From a virus: a stretch of 26,334 nucleotides of DNA. The notes beneath the pieces are model-generated. The model was not told the DNA's origin. It worked only from the letters and a program-made list of their open reading frames with translations, and did no database searches. Below, piece by piece: positions 1-6,266 of the stretch (position 1 is the stretch's first letter; each line of letters opens with the position of its first letter). The position numbers and the translations under genes were made by a program. The DNA lies in IMG/VR virus record IMGVR_UViG_3300022074_000322, positions 1-26,334 of that record, one strand, 5' to 3'.

Positions 1-245
1 AACTGCGATAGGGTTTTCTGAGCTTCATTTGAAGCCGCACCATTGCCTCCTTGTTGCTTTGTATCAAGTTGCGCTAGTTTGGCTTGGTTGATACTTGACT
101 GCCAGTTACCTCGCAATCTTCCAGACTTTACTGGTGTCTGGATAATGACGTTTTTTGTAAAATCCAGCAGATTACTTCGTATCTTTTCCTCGCTCGCTTC
201 TGTCACCTTGACTGTGAAACGACTTAAATCTTGACCAAGACTCAT
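1..245 (-). CDS. HK97 gp10-like head-tail connector / tail completion protein (partial)
   Basis: The first 81 codons are visible and the C-terminus runs off the left edge of the window. Residues about 38-48 read TPVKSGRLRGNW, the pattern typical of HK97 gp10-like neck proteins, which usually show 'P..tG.Lr.sw' in this place. Such proteins sit at the head-tail junction or act in tail completion. The ATG at 245 overlaps the stop of the upstream gene (242-592) by four bases (ATGA), which sets the start and implies translational coupling. The position just after the DnaT-like connector and another small connector fits a neck function. The family assignment rests on one motif and gene order; function is inferred. 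Confidence 0.7.
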   Translation of the reverse strand, partial: MSLGQDLSRFTVKVTEASEEKIRSNLLDFTKNVIIQTPVKSGRLRGNWQSSINQAKLAQLDTKQQGGNGAASNEAQKTLSQ

Positions 246-592
246 GCTCTCACCTGTAGATCGACTGAAACCAAGGTGTCAGAGGGTTTGCGTTCATTGA
301 TTGCTATGACGCGAAACACTTTACTGTCAAGGGACACTGTATCATTAAGGATATAAGTGTGCGGCTCAGACAATATGCGTCGATCACCCTGCTGTACGGT
401 GCTTCCGTCTATCTCAGTATCGTTATAATTGAAGACACAACAGAACTTGCTAAATGTATCGGTAGTATCGCTCGTCTGACCTGTTGCGGTGTTGTATGAG
501 CCTTTAGACGTTCTAGTAAATGTAAGCTCGCGTCCGAAACTCTTGATCAACGATGTCGCTTTCTTTTCGAGCGTATCGTATGAAAAACTCAC
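242..592 (-). CDS. Putative head-tail stopper / neck protein, 116 aa
   Basis: The predicted 116-aa protein is small and beta-rich, with a stretch reading 'GDRRILSEPHTYILNDTVSLDSKVFRVIAI' around residues 68-98. I recognise no catalytic motif. Its length and its place between the DnaT-like connector and the gp10-like protein match the stopper (head-closure) slot of siphophage head modules, so it probably joins the connector ring to the tail. The start is a GTG at 592 whose GTGA overlaps the stop of the preceding gene, with AGGTGA about eight bases upstream. An ATG start is not available close by. The exact neck role is inferred from synteny only. Confidence 0.6.
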   Translation of the reverse strand: MSFSYDTLEKKATSLIKSFGRELTFTRTSKGSYNTATGQTSDTTDTFSKFCCVFNYNDTEIDGSTVQQGDRRILSEPHTYILNDTVSLDSKVFRVIAINERKPSDTLVSVDLQVRA

Positions 593-1062
593 GACCTCAT
601 CACCTCAAAGGCTGGTCTGACAATCTTACTAAGTGCAAAGGTCAAGGCAGGCGTGGTGACACGGTTCTCACTATTGTTAGCATAAGTGACCTCGATGTCG
701 CCAACTTTCTCTCGCAGAGTTTTCCGATCTTCTGTGTTTAATTGACTGTTGCCAGACTCTTGCGCAAAGATCGCCTCGTACAGAGCCAGTTTGACATCGC
801 TAGGAATCTCAGTGGCATCTGCGTAGTAGCCATCGATCATTGCTTCAGTTCTAGGCCACTGCAAAGGTTGGTTTTCATTTGCCTTAAATCCGATGAACGT
901 CTGACGCTCAAAAAAATCCATTGCTCGATATATCGATTGAGTGACTTTGGCATCATTCCCAATCGTGAGGTTTCTCAGAGTCGCCCAATCCTTAAAATTT
1001 TGCAGTGAAACATAGGTGTTTGCACCACTGACGACCGATCCATCCTCGACCACAAGGCTCAT
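589..1062 (-). CDS. DnaT-like head-tail adaptor (head completion protein)
   Basis: The 157-aa protein begins MSLVVEDGSVVSGANTYVSL and continues with a helical segment in which 'A.DFFE....F.G.K....QPLQWPR' is prominent (residues about 47-71). This is characteristic of the phage family annotated as DnaT-like ssDNA-binding protein, which by structure and synteny is a head-tail adaptor of the HK97 gp6/P22 gp4 kind docking under the portal. 'IPSDVKLALYEAIFAQ' near residue 86 is also typical. The gene lies directly after a small post-capsid gene, with which it shares an ATGA junction at 1059-1062, and before two further neck proteins. The DNA-binding name is probably historical; I infer a structural role. 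Confidence 0.75.
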   Translation of the reverse strand: MSLVVEDGSVVSGANTYVSLQNFKDWATLRNLTIGNDAKVTQSIYRAMDFFERQTFIGFKANENQPLQWPRTEAMIDGYYADATEIPSDVKLALYEAIFAQESGNSQLNTEDRKTLREKVGDIEVTYANNSENRVTTPALTFALSKIVRPAFEVMRS

Positions 1063-1202
1063 TTTTTCACCTCATATCCATTAGAGCGATACACATCAAC
1101 CATACAAGGATCGACTTTGACGATTTTACCCTCGCCATTCACCATTGTGACTAGATTGGGATTTTCATCATCTAGGACTTTCTTGGTTTTTGATTCAGCC
1201 AT
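1059..1202 (-). CDS. Small conserved post-capsid protein, 47 aa
   Basis: A 47-codon frame starts at the ATG at 1202 and ends in TGA at 1059-1061. It overlaps the next ATG by four bases, the same coupling as its neighbours. The peptide starts MAESKTKKVLDDENPNLVTM and ends DVYRSNGYEVKK. Short proteins with 'VTM.N..GK...V.P.MV..Y...GYEVK' commonly follow coat genes in phages, where they may be small head or connector accessory proteins; no function is established that I know of. An AGGAATAAGAG stretch just upstream can serve as ribosome binding site. Being under 60 aa, it is easily missed by automatic calling. Confidence 0.7.
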   Translation of the reverse strand: MAESKTKKVLDDENPNLVTMVNGEGKIVKVDPCMVDVYRSNGYEVKK

Positions 1203-1222
1203 CTCTTATTCCTTTAGTTGAA

Positions 1223-1259
1223 CCGACTCGTGGCGAACTAGCAGAACTCCGCGAATCGG
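1223..1259 (-). other. Stem-loop downstream of the coat gene terminator
   Basis: On the minus-strand RNA, CCGATTCG (1252-1259) can pair with CGAGTCGG (1223-1230) over eight pairs with one G.U, closing a 21-base loop. It lies between the coat terminator and the next gene, just upstream of that gene's ribosome binding site. No U-run follows, so it is not a second terminator. It may protect the 5' end of read-through or processed mRNA, which is inference. Confidence 0.45.
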
Positions 1260-1263
1260 CTCA

Positions 1264-1288
1264 AGTAAAACGGGGGACAAGCCCCCGT
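1264..1288 (-). terminator. Rho-independent terminator after the coat protein gene
   Basis: Read on the minus strand, ACGGGGG (1282-1288) pairs perfectly with CCCCCGT (1270-1276) around a five-base loop and is followed by a run of four T (1267-1270). It starts only seven bases after the coat stop codon. The short U-run suggests a leaky terminator that makes coat mRNA end here often while letting some transcription continue into the connector genes. This is a common way to raise coat expression. Confidence 0.75.
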
Positions 1289-1294
1289 CTGGTC

Positions 1295-2461
1295 TTAGCC
1301 TAGCAGAGTAGCGATGAAGTCTGATTTCCAGCACTTCACGCCAAACGCGACAGCGACTTCAATCATGGCCTTACGATAACCCTTATAGAACCGAACCTCG
1401 TAGACGATTCCACTATTAGGATCTTGCACCGTAATTGCGTCATCAGCATTGTCCCCACCTTCTGGGACTGCCGGAGCGCGAACAGCGAGTTCAATCGCAC
1501 GACGATGGAAAGCCATGTTGCCAGTGTAATCGTTGCCAATGGTCATCTCGACTGTATCAGCTACGGTTGACCTGATTCCGGGCGCACCGATCACGATATC
1601 GCCACTCGTCGCAACCAATCCGGTGTTGACGACATACTTGTTTACGGAATCACCCGCAAACGTCACGATATCTCCAGCAATGATACCTGTCGTATTGACC
1701 GTGCCACCGTCAAGGGTCAGGGTTGTTTCCCCAACAACTTCGCCTGATCCGTTGTTCACATCGTAGCCAGTACCCGCACCTTTCGTATGCGCTTGAACTT
1801 GCGCTGATTCTCGTACAGCTAAACCTTGCAGATCGAGCAAAGTTCCCTGACGCAAGAGCGTATCGTTTCCAGCCTGATTGACCGATTGCAATGTTGCAAG
1901 TTGACGCAGATTTGTTCCGGCCAAAGTGTTCAAGACCAGACTAGCCTGACCATCATTTGGCGGCATTCCATTATCAACCAGAATCTGTCGAATCTCTGCG
2001 ACTTCATCAAAGTTCGATCCGAACGGTGTAGTTCCAGCCGTACCGAATGCTCTTGATGCTGAGTTCTTCGCCTGAGTAGCGATCTCAACTTCCATCTCAT
2101 TGGTCAAAGCTCTCATCGCTTGCGCGATCATGTCACCATATACAGTGTCGTAGCCAACACCATTATTTAAGTGCAAGACATCTTCGCCAGTGAACGGGAT
2201 TTGCACAGCGCGAGACTTATTGATAGTCAAAGTTTTGTTATCAACAGTCTGATCAGTTCCTTGCGGAATGGTCATAGACTCGGTGACATCACCGACAGTC
2301 GATTCGCGTGTGAATGCGGCTCTTACTACGTCACCTTTAGCGGCACGTTCTGAGCCATTTGCATTGATTGTAACGGCAGGAATAAAGCCAACTAGCTCCC
2401 GTCCTACCACGTCAGCCGCTACATAAATATCTGCGGCGAGGTCTGTTAATACGTTAGCCAT
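1295..2461 (-). CDS. Major capsid protein, P22 coat-like
   Basis: The 388-aa product matches the phage P22 coat (gp5-like) family in its opening (MANVLTDLAADIYVAADVVG), in the early pattern 'GD.V..AF.R....GDVTES.TIP...D' and in a central insertion domain. The HK97-fold core is expected on both sides of this domain. A beta-rich insertion (about 222-310, with AGDIVTFAG at 262-270) corresponds to the I-domain region. The C-terminal part 'GIVYEVRFYKGYRKAMIEVAVAFGVKCWKSDFIATLLG' is typical of the family's closing strand. AAGGAG lies nine bases before the ATG. The gene follows the scaffold gene by 14 bases and is itself followed by a terminator, consistent with the most highly made structural protein. 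Length is close to P22 gp5 (about 430) but shorter. Confidence 0.9.
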   Translation of the reverse strand: MANVLTDLAADIYVAADVVGRELVGFIPAVTINANGSERAAKGDVVRAAFTRESTVGDVTESMTIPQGTDQTVDNKTLTINKSRAVQIPFTGEDVLHLNNGVGYDTVYGDMIAQAMRALTNEMEVEIATQAKNSASRAFGTAGTTPFGSNFDEVAEIRQILVDNGMPPNDGQASLVLNTLAGTNLRQLATLQSVNQAGNDTLLRQGTLLDLQGLAVRESAQVQAHTKGAGTGYDVNNGSGEVVGETTLTLDGGTVNTTGIIAGDIVTFAGDSVNKYVVNTGLVATSGDIVIGAPGIRSTVADTVEMTIGNDYTGNMAFHRRAIELAVRAPAVPEGGDNADDAITVQDPNSGIVYEVRFYKGYRKAMIEVAVAFGVKCWKSDFIATLLG

Positions 2462-2475
2462 GTGGGGCTACTCCT

Positions 2476-3150
2476 TCATTCGTTTACAATTTTCCCTTTG
2501 CCACGAACGAATAAAGCTCTGTCTTTCTGCGACAATTCATCGAACTGGCTCCGGCTCATTTCTTGAACTTCAACACTAGCCCCGCCAATGCTTCGGGTAG
2601 CTCCACCACCCTGTGCTTGAATGCCATCGACTAAGAAGGAATATTCAGTCTTAATTTTCGCACTCAGATCATCTAACGATGATACCGTCAACTGACCACT
2701 ATCATCAGTAACACGGATTTCATTCTCTACAAGAGTCAGCCTCTGGCTGATCTCCTTTTCAAGAAGTTTGGCCTTCTGAACGTCCTTTGTCAACGTCCCA
2801 GCAATCCTAGATGCTTCGGTTCGTATCGTTTGACGTTGCTGGCTTTCCATCATCTCATTGAGCCGTAAGTTGATCGAGTCATTTTCGGCTTTTTGGCTTT
2901 CGTAGAGTTCTTTGTATTGGCCGTTTTCTTGGGCTTGCTTTTCTTTGTCATCGCGTGCTTTGGCATCTGCTTGTTCCTTTGCTTTTTGAATCGCTTTCTT
3001 CTCAGCTAGCAACTCATCGTTTTTGGATTTAAGACCAGCTACTTCCTGGTCTAACCTCTCTTGGACTTTCGCTTCAATCGTTGATTCAATCTCGGTTTGG
3101 AGTTTCGACTTATCTGCGTCTTCGATTGGTAAGTCTTTCAATGTTTCCAT
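2476..3150 (-). CDS. Capsid scaffolding protein
   Basis: The 224-aa protein is highly charged and predicted to be almost entirely coiled coil from about residue 10 to 130, with many Glu, Lys and Gln ('KEQADAKARDDKEKQAQENGQYKELYE'). A short C-terminal region ends in 'RGKGKIVNE'. This composition, and a position directly before the coat gene, are those of a phage scaffolding protein (GP20/P22 gp8 type). Such proteins nucleate procapsid assembly with the portal and leave during maturation. The pattern 'LTKDVQKAKLLEKEI..RL' around residue 117 is often seen in scaffolds of this kind. The start ATG has GAGGTGA just upstream. No protease domain is fused to it. Confidence 0.85.
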   Translation of the reverse strand: METLKDLPIEDADKSKLQTEIESTIEAKVQERLDQEVAGLKSKNDELLAEKKAIQKAKEQADAKARDDKEKQAQENGQYKELYESQKAENDSINLRLNEMMESQQRQTIRTEASRIAGTLTKDVQKAKLLEKEISQRLTLVENEIRVTDDSGQLTVSSLDDLSAKIKTEYSFLVDGIQAQGGGATRSIGGASVEVQEMSRSQFDELSQKDRALFVRGKGKIVNE

Positions 3151-3174
3151 GCGTCACCTCTAGTTTGCGTGGTT

Positions 3175-3187
3175 GCGGCTCTGCCGC
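3175..3187 (-). other. Short intercistronic hairpin after the 61-aa gene
   Basis: GCGGC-AGA-GCCGC on the minus strand forms a five-pair stem with a three-base loop, directly after the TAA stop of the 61-aa gene and about 20 bases before the scaffold ribosome binding site. There is no U-run, so it is not a standard terminator. It could act as an mRNA 3'-end or processing structure. Confidence 0.45.
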
Positions 3188-3188
3188 G

Positions 3189-3374
3189 TTATAAGTCTAT
3201 GCCTTGGCCGATCAAAGTGAATATCTCACCATAATCGCCTTGAATATCTTCTGGTAGCTTTGGTAGCAAGCCCCGAATGATCTCTAAATCTTCATTGCTA
3301 ATATTATCAGACTTATCAAGAATCTCTCGGATTTGAGTAATGATACTCTGTTCTTCACTTGTAAGCATTTGCAA
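3189..3374 (-). CDS. Small acidic hypothetical protein, 61 aa
   Basis: The product is short, acidic and helical (MLTSEEQSIITQIREILDKS ... LLPKLPEDIQGDYGEIFTLIG). I do not recognise a family. It overlaps the end of the MuF-zincin gene by 20 bases and precedes the scaffold gene. Two starts compete: a TTG at 3374 with GAGG six bases upstream, and an ATG at 3368 with the same GAGG at 12 bases. Spacing favours the TTG, codon type favours the ATG. Its tight overlap with a possible metalloprotease gene makes an inhibitor, immunity or chaperone role for the zincin domain conceivable. That is speculation from position and charge only. Confidence 0.6.
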   Translation of the reverse strand: MQMLTSEEQSIITQIREILDKSDNISNEDLEIIRGLLPKLPEDIQGDYGEIFTLIGQGIDL

Positions 3375-5205
3375 TCATGTCCTCTATCAACTCAATAAAT
3401 TTGGGGCTACATCGTCGCTTCTGTCCTCCAAAGTAAGCACTGAAGTTTTCAGCGAACCACTCAACTGTCTTTGTTTCGCCATATTGACTTGGTGATGTTT
3501 GCTGTAACTCCTTGCGCGAACTCCTCCACAATTTATTCATGCGCTGTTCTATCGGACTGAAGTTTTTCCATTCGCGTGTAGCGAATCTCTCATTGAATTT
3601 GGTGGGGCTAAACTTATAGGTCTGGTGAACATGGTGACCAAATTCATGGATAATCGTTGATCTGTAAGTGTCGAATCGTGTTTCCTGATAACTTGCGACA
3701 CTCCAAGGTTTGTTCTCTGCATCTCCTTGATTCCAAGCAGATCGATTGGTTGCTAGCATACGCCCACGATTGCCATCTGTGCCTTCCATTGCTATTCCAG
3801 ACACTTTTCGACCCATATTTTTTTGACTTATTGACAAAGTAGCATCGCCCATTGAGGCATTCACTCGACGCTGTGTAGTTTGCATAGCCCGGAGTTTGGG
3901 GATATTGAACAATCTTGAAAGGCCATCTAGGTCTTCAAGACAAGCCTCTAGCGCGACAGCATTATCATCATCGAATCGAGAGACGGAACCCCAATTCTTT
4001 TTCCCTGAGAATCGCGTATCTGAGTATTGCCGAGGATCTGCATTGCCTTCTTCCACATATGCCTTGAGACGTTTTCTTGCTTCTTTTGGTGTCTTGAATT
4101 TGATTTCTGATGTTGGTCTGAAGGTGAATGTCGGTGCTTCAGGGTCTGGCAAAGTGGGTCTAATCGCCTGTTGGATCGTTGTTTGATTGAATGTGATATC
4201 TCTGTCTCTTAACTCTTGCAGTGTCAGAGTGCGGCCATCGCTGTCGATGAATCGTGACAATGGCAACCTCTGTTGAGCAAACAGGCGTTGACGCTCTTTC
4301 CCAAGCACCTCAACTTGAAACTCCTTCGACTGCTTCCGCAACCATTGCTCATAATTGAGTTTCGCACTGACCACACCCCGACCTGACGATCCGACCGCAC
4401 CTCTTTGACCTTCGACATCTAGTTCAAATTCTTTCTTAACTTTAGGGACAATGGTAGAGCGACAGCCAAAGTGGGCTGGTGGCTTCGGTGATCTCTCAGG
4501 ATTATCAGAGATCGGATAGATCAAACCATCTCGACTCATACAAATAAACGTAGTACGACTGTCGAGCGTGGCGACCCATTGATATCCCTCAAGAATATCA
4601 GCGTTTTCCTTGAGTGTTTCGTTTCGAGCTTCGACTGCCAAATGGTTAGTCCCTGTCCTAATCAGCGTTTTGACTTGATCTTTCTTTAGGCTGACATGAT
4701 CTTTTATGTCATTCACGATTTGAGGAGATGTCCGACCTAATGCAAATCCATCGCGTAGCACTTGCAAAAACTGCCCTTGAGCTTGCTGACCAAAGGAACT
4801 GATCAACTGACCGAACGATTTGGCAGATCGACCGGGCTGTAAAGCCATCACATCAGTTAGGTATGCAGATCGTAGTTGTACAGGGTTGGGCAGATCAAAA
4901 TCGACTCCAGTGGCTTGTGAAAATGCGGCTGTACTGAACTCAGATTCATATTGAATGAAATCGTTTGCAAAATCTTCTGTTGATACTCCGATCTCTCGAT
5001 AAACTTCTGCCGCATACAGTTTGAGATCATCAAGGATTCGTTGATAGCGGAATTGCTGAAACTCTGTCAGATCGCCTTGTAACTTGCGTTCAACTTCGCT
5101 GATGAGTTTTTCTAACTCAATTCCTGCTTGATTAACTTGGCCACCAGCAAGACGTTGGATGAATATTTGATGTCGAGTAAGTGTGTCAAACAAATCGTCG
5201 GACAC
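3355..5205 (-). CDS. MuF-type head protein with C-terminal HEFGH metalloprotease domain
   Basis: The 616-aa protein has a classical MuF/SPP1 gp7 domain at about residues 145-255: 'RTGTNHLAVEARNE', 'Y.WVATLDSRTTFICMSRDG', 'PPAHFGCRST' (Cys222 and Cys248 conserved). These minor head proteins bind the portal inside the capsid. A linker common to MuF proteins follows (WLRKQSKEFQVEVLG..R to about 335). The last about 240 residues form a separate domain with HEFGH at 520-524 and a downstream YGETKTVEWFAENFSAYF (Glu582 in the third zinc-ligand place). The spacing and residues resemble the catalytic domain of anthrax lethal factor. The start is GTG at 5205 with GGAG five bases before it, one base after the previous stop. 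Options: injected effector, polymorphic toxin, or capsid maturation protease. The MuF assignment is solid; the protease role is inferred. Confidence 0.85.
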   Translation of the reverse strand: MSDDLFDTLTRHQIFIQRLAGGQVNQAGIELEKLISEVERKLQGDLTEFQQFRYQRILDDLKLYAAEVYREIGVSTEDFANDFIQYESEFSTAAFSQATGVDFDLPNPVQLRSAYLTDVMALQPGRSAKSFGQLISSFGQQAQGQFLQVLRDGFALGRTSPQIVNDIKDHVSLKKDQVKTLIRTGTNHLAVEARNETLKENADILEGYQWVATLDSRTTFICMSRDGLIYPISDNPERSPKPPAHFGCRSTIVPKVKKEFELDVEGQRGAVGSSGRGVVSAKLNYEQWLRKQSKEFQVEVLGKERQRLFAQQRLPLSRFIDSDGRTLTLQELRDRDITFNQTTIQQAIRPTLPDPEAPTFTFRPTSEIKFKTPKEARKRLKAYVEEGNADPRQYSDTRFSGKKNWGSVSRFDDDNAVALEACLEDLDGLSRLFNIPKLRAMQTTQRRVNASMGDATLSISQKNMGRKVSGIAMEGTDGNRGRMLATNRSAWNQGDAENKPWSVASYQETRFDTYRSTIIHEFGHHVHQTYKFSPTKFNERFATREWKNFSPIEQRMNKLWRSSRKELQQTSPSQYGETKTVEWFAENFSAYFGGQKRRCSPKFIELIEDMIANAYK

Positions 5206-5206
5206 A

Positions 5207-5494
5207 TTAGCTCCATTTGACTTTGTCTGCCCAGAATGCGGCTGACATCTTGCCTTTGGCTATGTTTTTGGCGTGTCTGGCCTTGAATGCCTTGCGTTTC
5301 GCTTTCATGGCTTCTGACTCACCAGCCTTCGGTGCGCCTGATGTTTTGGCTCCTTGCTGACCGAATCGAATCAGTTTTACCTTGTCGCCTTCCTTTGCAA
5401 GCACGACATGAGATTTCTCTGGATGTCGGGGTGTCCTCTTGGGCTTGTTGAAACCTTCCAGATTGAACCTTTCAAGTCTAGGGTCTTTTGCCAT
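5207..5494 (-). CDS. Conserved phage head-module protein (DUF6321-like), 95 aa
   Basis: The 95-aa basic protein contains the string 'KPKRTPRHPEKSHVVLAKEG' near residue 17, then 'KVKLIRFGQQGAK' and 'FKARHAKNIAKGKMSAAFWA' near the end. These are hallmarks of a widely conserved but uncharacterised phage protein that I associate with DUF6321 in marine and cyanobacterial phages. It starts at an ATG whose A is the last base of the previous stop (TAATG) and ends one base before the MuF start. Its place among five tiny basic genes between portal and MuF suggests an internal head or DNA-contact role. No enzymatic motif is visible. Confidence 0.75.
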   Translation of the reverse strand: MAKDPRLERFNLEGFNKPKRTPRHPEKSHVVLAKEGDKVKLIRFGQQGAKTSGAPKAGESEAMKAKRKAFKARHAKNIAKGKMSAAFWADKVKWS

Positions 5495-5664
5495 TACTTC
5501 TTTGCTCGTTTCTTGGCTGTTGCAGATAGTTCATTCATGTGAAAAAGATATTTACTGGTGCTTGTGTGCCTAGCTCCTGACATGGCTCGACCAGATGCAT
5601 CCTTGTGGGTCTTACCTGTAAATGGAGTGCCATCACTAAAATAATGTTTCACGCCTGCTACCAT
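5494..5664 (-). CDS. Small basic conserved phage protein, 56 aa
   Basis: A 56-codon frame begins at ATG 5664 (AAGGAG eight bases upstream) and stops in TAA whose last base is the A of the next ATG. The peptide begins MVAGVKHYFSDGTPFTGKTH and ends in a Lys/Arg-rich tail KKRAKK. The pattern 'HYF.DGT.FTGKTHK...G...SGA.HT..S..LFHM.EL' recurs in small proteins of marine phages as far as I recall; their function is unknown. Both ends are overlapped by neighbouring genes, which strongly supports translation. It belongs to a run of five tiny basic proteins next to the portal gene. Confidence 0.75.
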   Translation of the reverse strand: MVAGVKHYFSDGTPFTGKTHKDASGRAMSGARHTSTSKYLFHMNELSATAKKRAKK

Positions 5665-5786
5665 CACTTTCTCCTTTTTCTGACCTTGCGTATATCTGCG
5701 TCTGTAATCTTATCTCTTGGCGGTGCAACCCTAGCCAATCGTTTTTGCTTTGCTGAATACGATTTGCGACCTTTAGGCTTCGGCAT
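5664..5786 (-). CDS. Tiny basic conserved phage protein, 40 aa
   Basis: The frame of 40 codons runs from ATG 5786 to a TGA sharing its last base with the next start. It starts at the last base of the upstream stop (TAATG). The peptide is extremely basic: MPKPKGRKSYSAKQKRLARV, then 'APPRDKITDADIRKVRKRRK'. 'YS.KQK.LA.VAPP.D.IT..D...L' is a recurrent small-protein pattern in environmental phages with no known function. High Lys/Arg content suggests nucleic acid or portal contacts. Length alone would not support it; the back-to-back coupling and the recognisable pattern do. Confidence 0.72.
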   Translation of the reverse strand: MPKPKGRKSYSAKQKRLARVAPPRDKITDADIRKVRKRRK

Positions 5787-6049
5787 TACTTCTTAGCCTT
5801 GTTTGTTTTGCGGAACTTCTGTATTGCTTCCCATTGCTTAGAATCAACTGATCGAGCCTTACCGCCTGTCAAGACTGAGTTCACTCGTGCCATTGCCCAT
5901 TGGCTGACTGAAACTCCGGGTCTGCGTCCTGATGTGACTGCGGCTCCAACTCCCTTGTCATAAATCTGCTTAAGTGCCGAATACGGCGCGTTCGCTTTTT
6001 TCGCTTTATTCTGCAAAGCCTTCTTCGTGCGTTCATTTATTTTTGCCAC
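5786..6049 (-). CDS. Conserved phage protein (DUF5824-like), 87 aa
   Basis: I place the start at the GTG at 6049 rather than at any ATG farther upstream. A perfect AGGAGG sits eight bases before it, and this leaves a 17-base overlap with the previous gene. The 87-aa basic product has 'ALKQIYDKGVGAAVTSGRRP' followed by 'GVSVSQWAMARVNSVLTGG', a pattern I associate with DUF5824-type phage proteins. These are common near portal and prohead genes in marine and cyanophages and of unknown role. The C-terminus is again Lys-rich (KFRKTNKAKK). It is part of the basic small-gene cluster between portal and MuF genes. Confidence 0.72.
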   Translation of the reverse strand: MAKINERTKKALQNKAKKANAPYSALKQIYDKGVGAAVTSGRRPGVSVSQWAMARVNSVLTGGKARSVDSKQWEAIQKFRKTNKAKK

Positions 6050-6266
6050 CGAATCGCCTCCTGAATGCTTTAGTGTATGGTGATTCTGGTGTCTTCTTTC
6101 GCTTACCTTTTGAATCCTTGTCGCCAGCCAACTCACCTAATAATCGGCCTTCCTTCTGCATCTTCTCTAGCTGTGCGAGCCGTTTGCGTCTGGCCTCGCC
6201 CGTCAACCCGGCGAGATATTTGGCTGGAATCTTGCGACCTGACTTTGTAGTGACCTTCCTAACCAT
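6033..6266 (-). CDS. Small basic conserved hypothetical protein, 77 aa
   Basis: The 77-aa product is strongly basic: MVRKVTTKSGRKIPAKYLAG then 'LTGEARRKRLAQLEKMQKEG' and an RRRFGGKNK tail. 'KSGRKIP.KYL.GL....R..R..EI' type openings occur in phage proteins next to DUF5824/DUF6321 genes; function unknown. It begins inside the end of the portal gene (eight-base overlap) and its end overlaps the next gene by 17 bases, consistent with coupled translation. The highly charged composition suggests a DNA or capsid-interior protein, but no motif identifies an activity. Confidence 0.7.
   Translation of the reverse strand: MVRKVTTKSGRKIPAKYLAGLTGEARRKRLAQLEKMQKEGRLLGELAGDKDSKGKRKKTPESPYTKAFRRRFGGKNK

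Noticed and set aside
43-234. Plus-strand 63-codon frame at the left edge.
   Set aside because: The opposite strand encodes the HK97 gp10-like protein with a recognisable motif and an ATGA junction.
1533-1766. Plus-strand open frames throughout, for example inside the coat, MuF, portal and tail genes.
   Set aside because: All lie antisense to convincing minus-strand genes, lack ribosome binding sites and give low-complexity or unrecognisable peptides.
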